This document shows positions 1-8,572 of a DNA stretch of 36,394 nt, in pieces. The notes under the pieces are model-generated. The model did not search any database. It worked only from the letters and a program-made list of their open reading frames with translations, and was not told the DNA's origin. The position numbers were made by a program, and so were the translations under genes. How positions within the stretch are numbered: the first letter of the stretch is position 1; each line of letters opens with the position of its first letter. Source of the DNA: Holosporaceae bacterium (GTDB lineage: Bacteria > Pseudomonadota > Alphaproteobacteria > UBA3830); the NCBI GenBank assembly GCA_031276565.1, contig JAISMS010000009.1, positions 1-36,394 on the forward strand, in the 5' to 3' direction.

Positions 1-194
1 CCGCAATTTCAGGTTGTATACAGCCGGTCCGAAGTAATCCGAAAAAATCAAACATCGCCCCGTCCGCAGGACGTTTCGCGGAATCAAACGGAAGGAATCA
101 CACGACGAAGTTTGATTTCGACGAATCTGCGGCGTCCGCGGGCCGTAAAATCCGTCAAAACCGTCTCATAAAAATAATTAACGGGAGTAATCAT
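1..194. other. Upstream region of the autotransporter-like gene
   Basis: No convincing gene lies here. A small hairpin (CGTCC-GCA-GGACG, bases 61-73, followed by only TTT) could be a weak terminator of a gene to the left. The frame of the downstream gene stays open to the window edge but has no ATG, GTG or TTG codon before base 195. A GGGAG ribosome-binding site at 183-187 sits seven bases before the ATG. No clear -35/-10 pair was found. Confidence 0.4.
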
Positions 195-3100
195 ATGTCG
201 CATTCCGATTTCAGTAAACGCGCAGCCGATCGCAGCATCGGCCGTCGAAAATTCCGCTTTTCGGCGGCGGCAAGCCTGGCGTTTCTTGCACTGGCGCCGA
301 TGACCGTCCTCGGAGGGGAGGAAATTACCTGCACGGACGACAACATCGGCGATCTGAAAAACGGTGTCTGGCTCAACGACATCAAATTCGACGGCGTTTT
401 GCTTCCGGGACCGAAGCAGAACAACGTCGTCGCCGTACACGACATTCTCAACACCGCCAGCAAGCCCAAACTCATTTTCGGCGGCTATGCCTACGGCGAA
501 GCCGAAACCTCGACGGTTTCCGGAAACACGGTAACAATCTCCGATGTTTCCGTCTCCGCCTCCAACAACAACGCCGACTGCAGCGTTCACGGCGGCTACG
601 TGTTCCACTGCGACAAAGGCGAAAGCGTCGGCAACAGCATCTTGTTGGAGGGCGTCAACAAGCTTACCGACATCTACGGAGGCTACGCCGACAACAACGT
701 TGAAAGCAGCGGCGTCTCCCGCAACAGCATCTCCGCCTCCGTCGTCGGCGGCTCCTGCCGCAACATTTTCGGCGGCTATCACGGCAACATCCCGGCGAAC
801 GGCGCATCCCGCGACAACACGGTTGATTTTCGCGCCTCCGGAGGAACCGTCGTCACCGAAATCTACGGCGGGCGCGCTTTTTCGCTCGCCGACGGCAACA
901 GCGTTTCGATAGAGTTCAAGGAGAACAGCAGAGCAGCGACGGGCATTTACGGAGGCTGGGCCGACACGAACAGCGGCAGGGCTGAAAACAACAGCGTTTC
1001 CGTCAGGATTACCGACGGTTCGTCGCTGCCGACGGGCATAATTCGAGGAGGAAGCGCCTCCAGGGTCGTGAACAACAAGCTGTCCCTGTACGGCTGCAAT
1101 CACACCGCTTCGCTCCACGGAGGATTCGGGAAAATCGCCGAAAACAACAGCCTGACCGTCGACGGTTGCACCAGCGGCAGCTGGATCTACGGCGGCTACT
1201 ATGGGAGCAGTTCCACCACCTTTACCACCGATAATGCGGTTATGAGGAACAACTCCGTCTTCGTCAACCGCTCCAATTACACCGGAGGCACCATCGTCGG
1301 CGGAGGCGCATTTAACAACAACCGCAATCGCGTGGAGAAAAACAGCGTCGTCATCTCGAACAATTCGTCCGTGGCGAGCGTCTGGTGCGGATATATAGAA
1401 CACAGAGAGCGGACCACGGTTCTTTTCGAGGGCATTTGCTCCGGCAACCGGATTTCCTTCGACGGAAGCTCGGCGTCGGGCGATATATACGCCGCCCACT
1501 GTATCATCAACAGAGTCGCGAACTACGGCGTCACCTCAAACAACAACGAAGTTTCTCTGGTCGGCAGCCGCCTGAACACAGGCGTCTACTGCGCCGGCGT
1601 TTACGGCCACACCGGTTGCCCCGGAACAACACAGGTCAACGGCAATCATCTTTTCGCGGATTCCTGCTTCATCGCGGGTACCGCCCGCTGCGGCAGAGGA
1701 CAAGCGACGGACACCTGCGTTGTCAACGATAATGTTCTGTCGGCCAACAATTCGATAATCGGAGGCGAAATTTTCGGTGCTGAAATTACCAACGCAAAAT
1801 TTGCAACTATCGTCAACAACACCGTCTCCATTAAAGGCAGCTTTATCTACGGCCATACGCACGCCGCCTCTTGCAACATCTCCGCCAACGGCGCGGCCGA
1901 GATACGCGGGAATCGGATGTTCATCAGCGACTGCAAGCTCGAAAGCGGCAACAGCGACCAGCGAAATCATGTCGCCTCTCGCAACAACGGAAACGCCGCT
2001 TCCGTAGCCGTCCTCTCCGACAACTCCGTCTCCATCCGCAACACGGCAATCCGCGGCAACGTCTACGGCGCCTACAACACCGGCAGCATTCAGGAGGGCA
2101 CTCGCCTCAGCGGAAACAAGGTCTCCATCAGCGGAAACAGCGTAGTCCAGGGCAGCGTCTACGGCGGCTGGCACAATGCCAATACTCCCGCCGTTCTCAT
2201 CGTCAATAACAGCATCTCCGTTACCGGCGGCATAATCAACGGCAGCCTGTACGGCGGCTCTAAAACCTCGGGAGTGACGGAAAACATTTCTGGGAACAAA
2301 CTGGAGATCTGCAATCGCCAGCATCTCGTAAACGGAATTTTCAACTTCGATCACTATACTTTGCGGCTGCCCTCCGACATGAAAAACGGCGAAACGCTGA
2401 TAAAAATAATAAATCCGGTCGCCAACAGTAATCTGGTCCTCAAAAATAAGGAGGTATGCGTCGATTTGGGCAAGGCGGCCCTGTCTCCCGGAGACAAAGT
2501 CATATTGATCAACGCCGCAATGGCGCCAAACGGCATCGACAACGGCGCCGACGCCTCCGAGGGGTACAGGCTCTTTAAATTGCCGTCTCCGGAATCGATT
2601 TCCTGCGACTACGACACCGCGATCGAGAATAACATGCTGACGCTGACCGTGACTTCCCTCCGGATAAGTCCGAAGCTGAAAGCTCTGGCGGAGGGGCATC
2701 TGGTCGGCAGCATCGCGGCAAATCAGGCGGCGGATTTGGCGATCGGCAACGGCATGGGCGAAGCGATTTCCGAAGCGGCGACAACTCCGGCGATCGCGCC
2801 CTTCGGGGCAACCTCCTACGGCCTGTGCCGCTACCGAACCGGCTCAGCCGTGAATACGAACGGGATTTCCGGCATAGTCGGACTGGCCAAAAGGTTCGGC
2901 CTGAAGGAAAATCGCCTGACGGCGGCGGCATTTTTCGAATTCGGCTTCGGCAGCTATGATTGCGAAAATGATTTCGCCGAAGAAGGCAAAGTCAAGAGCA
3001 AAGGCGGAATGAGATACTTCGGAGCGGGCCTTATGGAGCGCTTCGAATTTGACAAATGCAGCGACGGAAACTTTTATCTCGAGGGATCCGAGCGCTTCGG

Positions 3101-3608
3101 CAGGATTAAAACAGACTTCAAAAGCGCGGATCTGTTAAATTCCGACGGCAAGTCGATTTCCTACGACTCCGGATCCGCCTATTTGGGGGCGCATCTGGGG
3201 GGCGGATACACGGCGACCGTAAACGAAACAACAAAGGCAGACGTCTGTTGCCGCTGCCTATGGACATTCCAAAACAGCGACAGTCTTAAGGCAATCGACC
3301 GCCGCAGCGTCGATTTCTCGAAGGTGAATTGCTTTCGGCTACAGGTCGGATTGCAGGGCTCCTACAAAATTGACGACGCTTTCCGCTTCAATGCCGGCGG
3401 AATCTGGGAGTACGGACTGGGAGGAAGAGCCGGATCCTCGATCGAAGGAGCCAAAATCCCCGTCCCGACTTTGAAAGGCAGCACATTTCGGGTGGAGACG
3501 GGAGCGTCCTTCAACCGGGACGGCCTCACCGTAAGCATCGGACTTGACGGCAGCCTCGGTGCGCGCAACTGCGTGCAGCTGAGCCTGCAGGTGCTTTATT
3601 GTCTGTAA
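195..3608 (+). CDS. Autotransporter-like surface protein with GGY/Asn-rich repeat passenger
   Basis: This 1137-residue protein has the three-part layout of a type V autotransporter. An extended basic N-terminus and hydrophobic core (about residues 1-40, AAASLAFLALAPMTVLGG) form a probable signal peptide. The passenger (about 90-720) holds roughly 20 degenerate repeats of 30-55 residues, each with an NN-S/T-V-x-I strand and a glycine turn such as IYGGYA, IFGGYH or VYGGWH, as expected of a beta-solenoid. The last 270 residues alternate polar and hydrophobic residues with many aromatics, like an autotransporter beta-barrel. The chain ends in VLYCL rather than a terminal Phe/Trp. Cysteines are unusually frequent in both passenger and barrel. 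The start is supported by GGGAG seven bases upstream. The gene stands alone and converges on ftsW with a 35-base gap. The passenger's target is unknown, and assignment to the autotransporter family rests on layout rather than a recognised homologue. Confidence 0.75.
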   Translation: MSHSDFSKRAADRSIGRRKFRFSAAASLAFLALAPMTVLGGEEITCTDDNIGDLKNGVWLNDIKFDGVLLPGPKQNNVVAVHDILNTASKPKLIFGGYAYGEAETSTVSGNTVTISDVSVSASNNNADCSVHGGYVFHCDKGESVGNSILLEGVNKLTDIYGGYADNNVESSGVSRNSISASVVGGSCRNIFGGYHGNIPANGASRDNTVDFRASGGTVVTEIYGGRAFSLADGNSVSIEFKENSRAATGIYGGWADTNSGRAENNSVSVRITDGSSLPTGIIRGGSASRVVNNKLSLYGCNHTASLHGGFGKIAENNSLTVDGCTSGSWIYGGYYGSSSTTFTTDNAVMRNNSVFVNRSNYTGGTIVGGGAFNNNRNRVEKNSVVISNNSSVASVWCGYIEHRERTTVLFEGICSGNRISFDGSSASGDIYAAHCIINRVANYGVTSNNNEVSLVGSRLNTGVYCAGVYGHTGCPGTTQVNGNHLFADSCFIAGTARCGRGQATDTCVVNDNVLSANNSIIGGEIFGAEITNAKFATIVNNTVSIKGSFIYGHTHAASCNISANGAAEIRGNRMFISDCKLESGNSDQRNHVASRNNGNAASVAVLSDNSVSIRNTAIRGNVYGAYNTGSIQEGTRLSGNKVSISGNSVVQGSVYGGWHNANTPAVLIVNNSISVTGGIINGSLYGGSKTSGVTENISGNKLEICNRQHLVNGIFNFDHYTLRLPSDMKNGETLIKIINPVANSNLVLKNKEVCVDLGKAALSPGDKVILINAAMAPNGIDNGADASEGYRLFKLPSPESISCDYDTAIENNMLTLTVTSLRISPKLKALAEGHLVGSIAANQAADLAIGNGMGEAISEAATTPAIAPFGATSYGLCRYRTGSAVNTNGISGIVGLAKRFGLKENRLTAAAFFEFGFGSYDCENDFAEEGKVKSKGGMRYFGAGLMERFEFDKCSDGNFYLEGSERFGRIKTDFKSADLLNSDGKSISYDSGSAYLGAHLGGGYTATVNETTKADVCCRCLWTFQNSDSLKAIDRRSVDFSKVNCFRLQVGLQGSYKIDDAFRFNAGGIWEYGLGGRAGSSIEGAKIPVPTLKGSTFRVETGASFNRDGLTVSIGLDGSLGARNCVQLSLQVLYCL
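470..2310 (+). repeat. Degenerate passenger repeats (GGY/NNSVS type)
   Basis: About 20 imperfect copies of a module combining N-x-V-S-I, a short variable segment, and (I/V)-(Y/F)-G-G-(Y/W/R). Copies near the start keep GGY/GGW. Copies near bases 1500-2000 decay to CAG, CGR, GHT or GAY. Repeat length varies, so this is protein-level periodicity rather than an exact DNA tandem array. Confidence 0.7.
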
Positions 3609-3620
3609 GCATCGGAGCAG

Positions 3621-3653
3621 TCTTCGAAAATACGGCAAGATTTTTATCGAAGA
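3621..3653. terminator. Weak hairpin between convergent genes
   Basis: TCTTCGA at 3621-3627 pairs with TCGAAGA at 3647-3653 across a 19-base loop, in the 35-base gap between the convergent autotransporter-like gene and ftsW and overlapping the ftsW stop. There is no good U-tract, so this is at best a weak bidirectional terminator. Confidence 0.25.
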
Positions 3654-4771
3654 TCGGGAGACGGCGAGATTCTTCTCCTGCCGAGCGCCAATATCATTCC
3701 GGCGGTAATGTTGGCGGAAAGCATGGAGGAGCCGCCGTAGCTCATAAATGGTAACGGCATCCCTTTGGTCGGAATCATGTGCAAAGCGGAAGCAATATTT
3801 ATGAAACACTGCAGTCCGAATTGCGCCAAAAGTCCGACGGAGGCCAAAATCACAAACAAATCTTTTTCTTTTACGGTTTTCAGCATTCCGTAGACTACGA
3901 TGAAGGCGATTATCATCGTTACCAGAACGCAGACAAAAAACCCGAATTCTTCCCCCAGAACCGAAAACACGAAATCCGAATGGGCGTCCGGCAGATGTTT
4001 CTTGACGATCCCCTCTCCGGGGCCGATTCCCGTCAATCCGCCGCCGGCGAAAGCCTCCAGCGATCTGTTGATCTGATAGTGATCGCCGACGGTCGGATCC
4101 AAAAAACGATCAACTCTGACAGTCACATGGGGCAGAAACAAATAGGCGAGGAAAAGAGCCAATCCCGCGAGCACCGCAATGATAATGACCGGAGCCGCCG
4201 CCAACCCGTTTAGAAACACCTGTCCGAACCAAACGGAAACCGATACGGCCGCCATCCCGACGTCCGGCTGCAGAACCAACAGAGAGACAAAAACAATCAA
4301 GAAGAAAGCCGACAGCAAATTCCCCCGGAATTCCGGATATTTCTGCCGTTTTGAAAGCATCCAGGCGGTTATGACCACCAGAGCCGGTCTTACAAATTCG
4401 GAAGGTTGAGCGGAAAAACCGAAGAACGATATCCAGCGGCGCGCTCCTTTAATTTCCACTCCGAAAAACAGGGTTAACGCGGTAAAAAACAAGGAAACCG
4501 CAAACAAAACGAGAGAAAATTTTTTAATATTCGCGTCATCCATGGCGGAAATGCAGAAAGCCGCCGTCAGCGACGGAATCAGATATATCAGATGACGCTT
4601 CAGAAAATAAAATTTCGCTATGCCGAGGCGATCCGCCACCATGGGAGTGGCCGCCGCCGCCGATAAAATCCCGAAAAGCATCAGCAGGAGAAAGGCAAAA
4701 AGCATCATTCGGTCCACCGTCCACCACCATTGCCCGTAAATACTGCTGCTGCCTCTGGAAACATCTATCAT
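3644..4771 (-). CDS. ftsW: Septal peptidoglycan polymerase FtsW (SEDS family)
   Basis: A 375-residue polytopic membrane protein of the SEDS family, about ten hydrophobic segments, normal length for FtsW. It polymerises lipid II at the division septum together with the class B PBP FtsI, encoded upstream in the same operon. Family signatures include GARRWI near residue 110, QPSEF, LQPDVGMA, the extracellular GIGPGEG/KKHLPDAHSDFVF loop, and MPLPFMSYGGSS near the C-terminus. The ATG overlaps the murD stop by four bases (ATGA), indicating translational coupling. It is the last gene of the cluster here. murG and murC, which usually follow ftsW in proteobacterial dcw clusters, are replaced by a convergent surface-protein gene. 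RodA is a less likely paralogue given the position. Confidence 0.95.
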   Translation of the reverse strand: MIDVSRGSSSIYGQWWWTVDRMMLFAFLLLMLFGILSAAAATPMVADRLGIAKFYFLKRHLIYLIPSLTAAFCISAMDDANIKKFSLVLFAVSLFFTALTLFFGVEIKGARRWISFFGFSAQPSEFVRPALVVITAWMLSKRQKYPEFRGNLLSAFFLIVFVSLLVLQPDVGMAAVSVSVWFGQVFLNGLAAAPVIIIAVLAGLALFLAYLFLPHVTVRVDRFLDPTVGDHYQINRSLEAFAGGGLTGIGPGEGIVKKHLPDAHSDFVFSVLGEEFGFFVCVLVTMIIAFIVVYGMLKTVKEKDLFVILASVGLLAQFGLQCFINIASALHMIPTKGMPLPFMSYGGSSMLSANITAGMILALGRRRISPSPDLR

Positions 4772-6126
4772 TTTGTCTTTTCTTTCAGCCGAAAAACCAA
4801 ATTCTTAAATTGTCGCCCGCGATCTTCGAAATCTTTGAACTGATCGAAGCTGGCGCAGGCCGGAGACAGCAATACGACGTCGCCGGCAATTGCCGTTTCG
4901 CGGGCGCGGGCCGTCGCCCTCTCCAGCGTTTCCGAAATTTCGTTCTTCACCCCGCGTTGCGTCAGAAGAGCGGACCACTCTTCGGCCGCCTCTCCGATCA
5001 GAAAAGCGCTTTTGATTTTGTCGAAATATTTCGGAAGATTTCCCATGCCGTCTTCCTTCGGCCGGCCGCCGGATATCCATATTATGCTGCCGAAACGCTT
5101 CAGGGCCTCCTCGGCGGAGTCGGCGTTGGTGGCCTTGCTGTCGTTGACGTAGAGAACGCCGTTTATTTCGGACGCGATTTCCTGACGATGCTCGAGTCCC
5201 CGGAAAGAAAACAATCCGCCGCGGAAAGATTCGTCGGCAAGATCGTTTCCGAGACAGGCGAAGCAGGCGGCATAGGCGGCGGCGATGTTCTGCCGATTGT
5301 GATCTCCGTCCAGCCGCGGATTACTTTCGCAAACTATTCTGCGCAAACCTTCACGATCATCCGTGAGTCTGTTCTTTTCCCAACCGACGCCGAACTCGGG
5401 AACGAACCGGCCGGAAATCGGAATTACCCGGGGATGGCCCGCTCTCTCCAGAAATTCGCGGATTCTAAGACAGTAATCGCAATCCGCCCCTATTACCGCA
5501 ACGGATTTTTCGCCGAAATCCGCAAATATCCTCTGCTTGGCGGCGATGTAGCCCTCGATTCCGCCGTGTCTGGTCAGATGATCCGGAGTAATATTCAGCA
5601 GAACGCCAACGTCGAATCCGAAAATATTGCAGGATTCCAACTGGTAGGAAGAAAGTTCCGCAACAAAAAAATCCGCGTCGGCCGCGACGGATAAAATCGG
5701 AGCGCCGAAATTTCCGCCGATTTCCGCCCTTCGGCCGGCAAAATTCAGCAAATGATGAATCAGAGCGGTCGTTGTCGATTTTCCGTTCGTTCCCGTAATG
5801 CAGACGTTGATTTTTCCGGTCACGTGCAGACGGAACAAATCCAAATCGTTCAGTATCGGAATACGCATTCGAGCCGCTTCTTTCACAAGAGGATGAGGCT
5901 TCGGCCACATTAAGTTTATCCCCGGGCTGACGACGACCGCGTCCGGTTTTTCATCGATAAAATTGCCGCCGAGGAACCGTCGGTAATTTTCGTCGCATAT
6001 CTCGGAATCGTCGTATAACAGAACCTCGGCGCCGCCGGCCGCAAGAGAATCCGCAACGGATCGTCCGGTTTTCCCGAATCCGATAACGGCGACGCGCCCG
6101 CCTTTGTATAAGTTCGATACAATCAT
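4768..6126 (-). CDS. murD: UDP-N-acetylmuramoyl-L-alanine--D-glutamate ligase
   Basis: MurD adds D-glutamate to UDP-MurNAc-L-Ala in the cytoplasm. The N-terminal Rossmann-like segment reads VAVIGFGKTG, the ATP P-loop GTNGKSTTT, the central signature NDSKATN, and the C-terminal domain ends with SPACASFDQFKDFEDRG, all typical of MurD. The ORF track begins at base 6210, but that would overlap mraY by 88 bases. The ATG at 6126 (MIVSNLYKGG) overlaps the mraY stop as ATGA and gives 452 residues, the usual family length, so I take that start. The ftsW start overlaps its end by four bases. Confidence 0.95.
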   Translation of the reverse strand: MIVSNLYKGGRVAVIGFGKTGRSVADSLAAGGAEVLLYDDSEICDENYRRFLGGNFIDEKPDAVVVSPGINLMWPKPHPLVKEAARMRIPILNDLDLFRLHVTGKINVCITGTNGKSTTTALIHHLLNFAGRRAEIGGNFGAPILSVAADADFFVAELSSYQLESCNIFGFDVGVLLNITPDHLTRHGGIEGYIAAKQRIFADFGEKSVAVIGADCDYCLRIREFLERAGHPRVIPISGRFVPEFGVGWEKNRLTDDREGLRRIVCESNPRLDGDHNRQNIAAAYAACFACLGNDLADESFRGGLFSFRGLEHRQEIASEINGVLYVNDSKATNADSAEEALKRFGSIIWISGGRPKEDGMGNLPKYFDKIKSAFLIGEAAEEWSALLTQRGVKNEISETLERATARARETAIAGDVVLLSPACASFDQFKDFEDRGRQFKNLVFRLKEKTK

Positions 6127-7193
6127 CTTATTTTCAACGTAGCCAGGCCGATCAGGGCAAATACGAACGAAATTATCCAGAATCTTATGACTATGGTCGG
6201 TTCGTTCCAACCTTTCTTTTCAAAGTGATGATGTATCGGCGCCATCAGAAAAATTCTCTTCCCGGTTCGCCGGAAATAAAACACCTGAATCATGACGGAC
6301 AAAGCTTCCAGCACGAAAAGTCCGCCTATGATGGCCAGCACGAATTCGTGCTTGATTATTACGCTTATGCCGCCGAGCGCTCCTCCGATGGCCAGGGATC
6401 CGGTATCCCCCATGAATATCATCGCCGGCGGTGCGTTATACCATAAAAATCCGAGACAGGCGCCTATGAGAGCTCCGCAGAAAACGCTCAGTTCTCCGAC
6501 CGACGGTATATAGGTGATCTGCAGATAGCCGGCGAAAATCCGATGACCGACTATGTAGCTGATGATGCCCAGACACAGCGCCGCCAACATGGAGGGAAAG
6601 GTCGCCAGTCCGTCCAAACCGTCCGTCAGATTCACCGCATTGGAGCTGCCGACGATCACAAACGTCGTGAATATAATCAAAAATACGGAACTGTTAAGAG
6701 TAAAATTCTTAAAAAACGGAAACGTAAGACGACCGGCCAAATCCGGGGTTCTCAGACACTCCGCCAGGCAGGAAAAGACCAGGGCGATTATCACCTGAAA
6801 AAACAATTTCTTCCTTCCGCGTATTCCTCTGCTGTTTTTTAATTTTATCTTCAAAAAATCGTCCCAAAATCCCAGCAGACAGTAGGAAATCGTCAGTAAA
6901 ATCAATAAAATCAGATAGGCATTGGAGACGTCGCCCCACAATAGAGAGGAGATTACGGCCCCGGCGATGATTATGGCCCCCCCCATAGTGGGGGTGCCGC
7001 TTTTTTTCGCGACGTGGGATTCGGGACCGTCGTCGCGAATCGGTTGGGAATGCTTCGAACGCTTTATGAATTTCGGATAGAGCCAAAAGCTGATTATGAG
7101 AGACGTCAGCAGTGCGCACACGGTGCGAAACGTAATGTAGCGCATCAGATTTATGCCGAACTTTGAACCTTGAAACAGCAAATTATACAGCAT
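6123..7193 (-). CDS. mraY: Phospho-N-acetylmuramoyl-pentapeptide-transferase (lipid I synthase)
   Basis: MraY transfers phospho-MurNAc-pentapeptide to undecaprenyl phosphate at the inner membrane, giving lipid I. The 356-residue protein has about ten transmembrane segments and the family motifs SHVAKKSGTPTMGG near the N-terminus, NLTDGLDGLA, FMGDTGSLAIGG and the cytosolic APIHHHFEKKGW loop. It begins two bases after the murF stop and overlaps murD by four bases, consistent with one polycistronic message. Nothing is unusual in length or active-site motifs. Confidence 0.96.
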   Translation of the reverse strand: MLYNLLFQGSKFGINLMRYITFRTVCALLTSLIISFWLYPKFIKRSKHSQPIRDDGPESHVAKKSGTPTMGGAIIIAGAVISSLLWGDVSNAYLILLILLTISYCLLGFWDDFLKIKLKNSRGIRGRKKLFFQVIIALVFSCLAECLRTPDLAGRLTFPFFKNFTLNSSVFLIIFTTFVIVGSSNAVNLTDGLDGLATFPSMLAALCLGIISYIVGHRIFAGYLQITYIPSVGELSVFCGALIGACLGFLWYNAPPAMIFMGDTGSLAIGGALGGISVIIKHEFVLAIIGGLFVLEALSVMIQVFYFRRTGKRIFLMAPIHHHFEKKGWNEPTIVIRFWIISFVFALIGLATLKIR

Positions 7194-7195
7194 GA

Positions 7196-8572
7196 TTATC
7201 CTTCGAATTTCTTTACGGCTTCAACGACGACGTTCATCTTCACGGAATTCGAGCCTTTCACCAAAATACAGTCACCTTCCCGAATTTCCTTCAGAACTTC
7301 CTCCGCCGATTCCCAGGAATTTTCGCATCGGGCGCCTTTGCGGCAATCCTCAAGATTATCAAACAAACTTCCCGCCAGCGGACCGCAGGTAAAAACCTTA
7401 TCTACGCCGATCTTGCCCGCCGTTGCCGATAAATTTTCGTGATAGCGTACCGCGTCTCTTCCCAGCTCCAGCATGTCGCCCAGCACAAGTATCTTTCTGC
7501 GGCCTTCGTAGCGGGCCAGCGAGAGAATCGCCGATCTCACCGAAGTCGGACAGGCGTTATAGGAGTCGTCTATTAAAATTATGTCCCGATTTTTCAAATG
7601 AAACGGAATTCCCCTTCCGGAGGGCGGTTCGAAGGAACATACGGCGGCGGCGGATTTTTGAGGAGATATCCCGGCGATAACGCAGGCGCAGAGAATACCG
7701 GCCAGGCTGTTAAGAACCAACGCGTCATTGCCGTTTTCTATGGCGCAGGCGATTTTTTCGCCGAAAATCTCCGCGGCAATTTCCAGCCGATCCCCGACGC
7801 GGCCGCACTCGATAAGTCGCGCATCCGCGTTCGCCGAACCGAATGTGAAGACATTTTTTATGCCGTTTTTTCTCGCCCTTTTCTCCAAAAATTCGGCATA
7901 GGCGGAATCCTTCGGAAGAATTGCCGCTTCCTGCGGCTTCTCCGTTTCGAAAATTTCGGATTTCGCCGCGGCTATGTCCGTAACCGAATCGAAAAACTCC
8001 AGATGCGCTTCGCAAATTCGGGAAACGACCGAAATCGTCGGCGAAACGATGCCCGTCAGCTTTCTTATGTCACCGAAATTGCTCATGCCCATTTCAAAAA
8101 TCCCGAATTTGGAGTTTCTCGGCATGGAGGCGGCGCAGACCGGTAATCCGATTTGACTGTTCTGATTCTTCCGGGACGCATAGACCGCGTTTCGCATCTC
8201 CGGCTGCTGATTCAGAATGTGGAAAATCAAATCCTTGACGGTGGTTTTGCCGACGCTGCCCGTAACGCCGACGTATTTGGCGTCGGAGCGGGAGATGTTG
8301 TATTTCGCCAACTTCACCAGAGCCTCGCGGGAGGAATCGACTTTTATTATCCTGTCGGGATCCGCTACGGCTGCGTCCTTTTCGACAATTGCCAAAGCGG
8401 CCCCGCCGTCAAGGGCTTCTCCGATGAAATTATGACCGTCGGTTCTTTCGCCCTTCAGGGCAACAAACAAATCTCCCTCTTTAATGTTTTTCGAATTCAC
8501 GCAGACGCCGTCCGCATCCCTTACAACCGCCCTATCGAATATTTCCGACAATTCTTTTTTTGAAAAAATCAT
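7196..8572 (-). CDS. murF: UDP-N-acetylmuramoyl-tripeptide--D-alanyl-D-alanine ligase
   Basis: MurF adds the D-Ala-D-Ala dipeptide, completing the UDP-MurNAc-pentapeptide consumed by MraY. The 458-residue protein shows the Mur N-terminal fold (GDLFVALKGERTDGHNFI), the P-loop GSVGKTTVKDL near residue 105, the MEMGMSNFGDI-like segment, DDSYNACP, and the LGDMLELG motif of the MurF C-terminal domain. It ends with KGSNSVKMN, the family's closing motif. The ATG overlaps the murE stop by four bases. Confidence 0.95.
   Translation of the reverse strand: MIFSKKELSEIFDRAVVRDADGVCVNSKNIKEGDLFVALKGERTDGHNFIGEALDGGAALAIVEKDAAVADPDRIIKVDSSREALVKLAKYNISRSDAKYVGVTGSVGKTTVKDLIFHILNQQPEMRNAVYASRKNQNSQIGLPVCAASMPRNSKFGIFEMGMSNFGDIRKLTGIVSPTISVVSRICEAHLEFFDSVTDIAAAKSEIFETEKPQEAAILPKDSAYAEFLEKRARKNGIKNVFTFGSANADARLIECGRVGDRLEIAAEIFGEKIACAIENGNDALVLNSLAGILCACVIAGISPQKSAAAVCSFEPPSGRGIPFHLKNRDIILIDDSYNACPTSVRSAILSLARYEGRRKILVLGDMLELGRDAVRYHENLSATAGKIGVDKVFTCGPLAGSLFDNLEDCRKGARCENSWESAEEVLKEIREGDCILVKGSNSVKMNVVVEAVKKFEG

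Noticed and set aside
1-171. Open + strand frame of 57 codons at the left edge
   Set aside because: No start in the window, composition unlike a protein end, and another frame carries the autotransporter-like gene's open extension; too little to call.
195-200. Possible longer 5' end of the autotransporter-like gene
   Set aside because: The frame is open to the edge, but there is no start codon upstream in the window, and the signal peptide and GGGAG site support ATG 195.
84-1499. 471-residue minus-strand ORF opposite the autotransporter-like gene
   Set aside because: It is an antisense shadow of a GC-rich repeat gene: Val/Ala/Gly-rich, no recognisable domain, and the + strand has a signal peptide, repeats and a barrel.
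1536-2699. 387-residue minus-strand ORF
   Set aside because: Same reason: mirror of the passenger repeats, with no ribosome-binding site or domain.
4810-5694. 294-residue + strand ORF opposite murD
   Set aside because: murD has all family motifs on the other strand, and this ORF has none.
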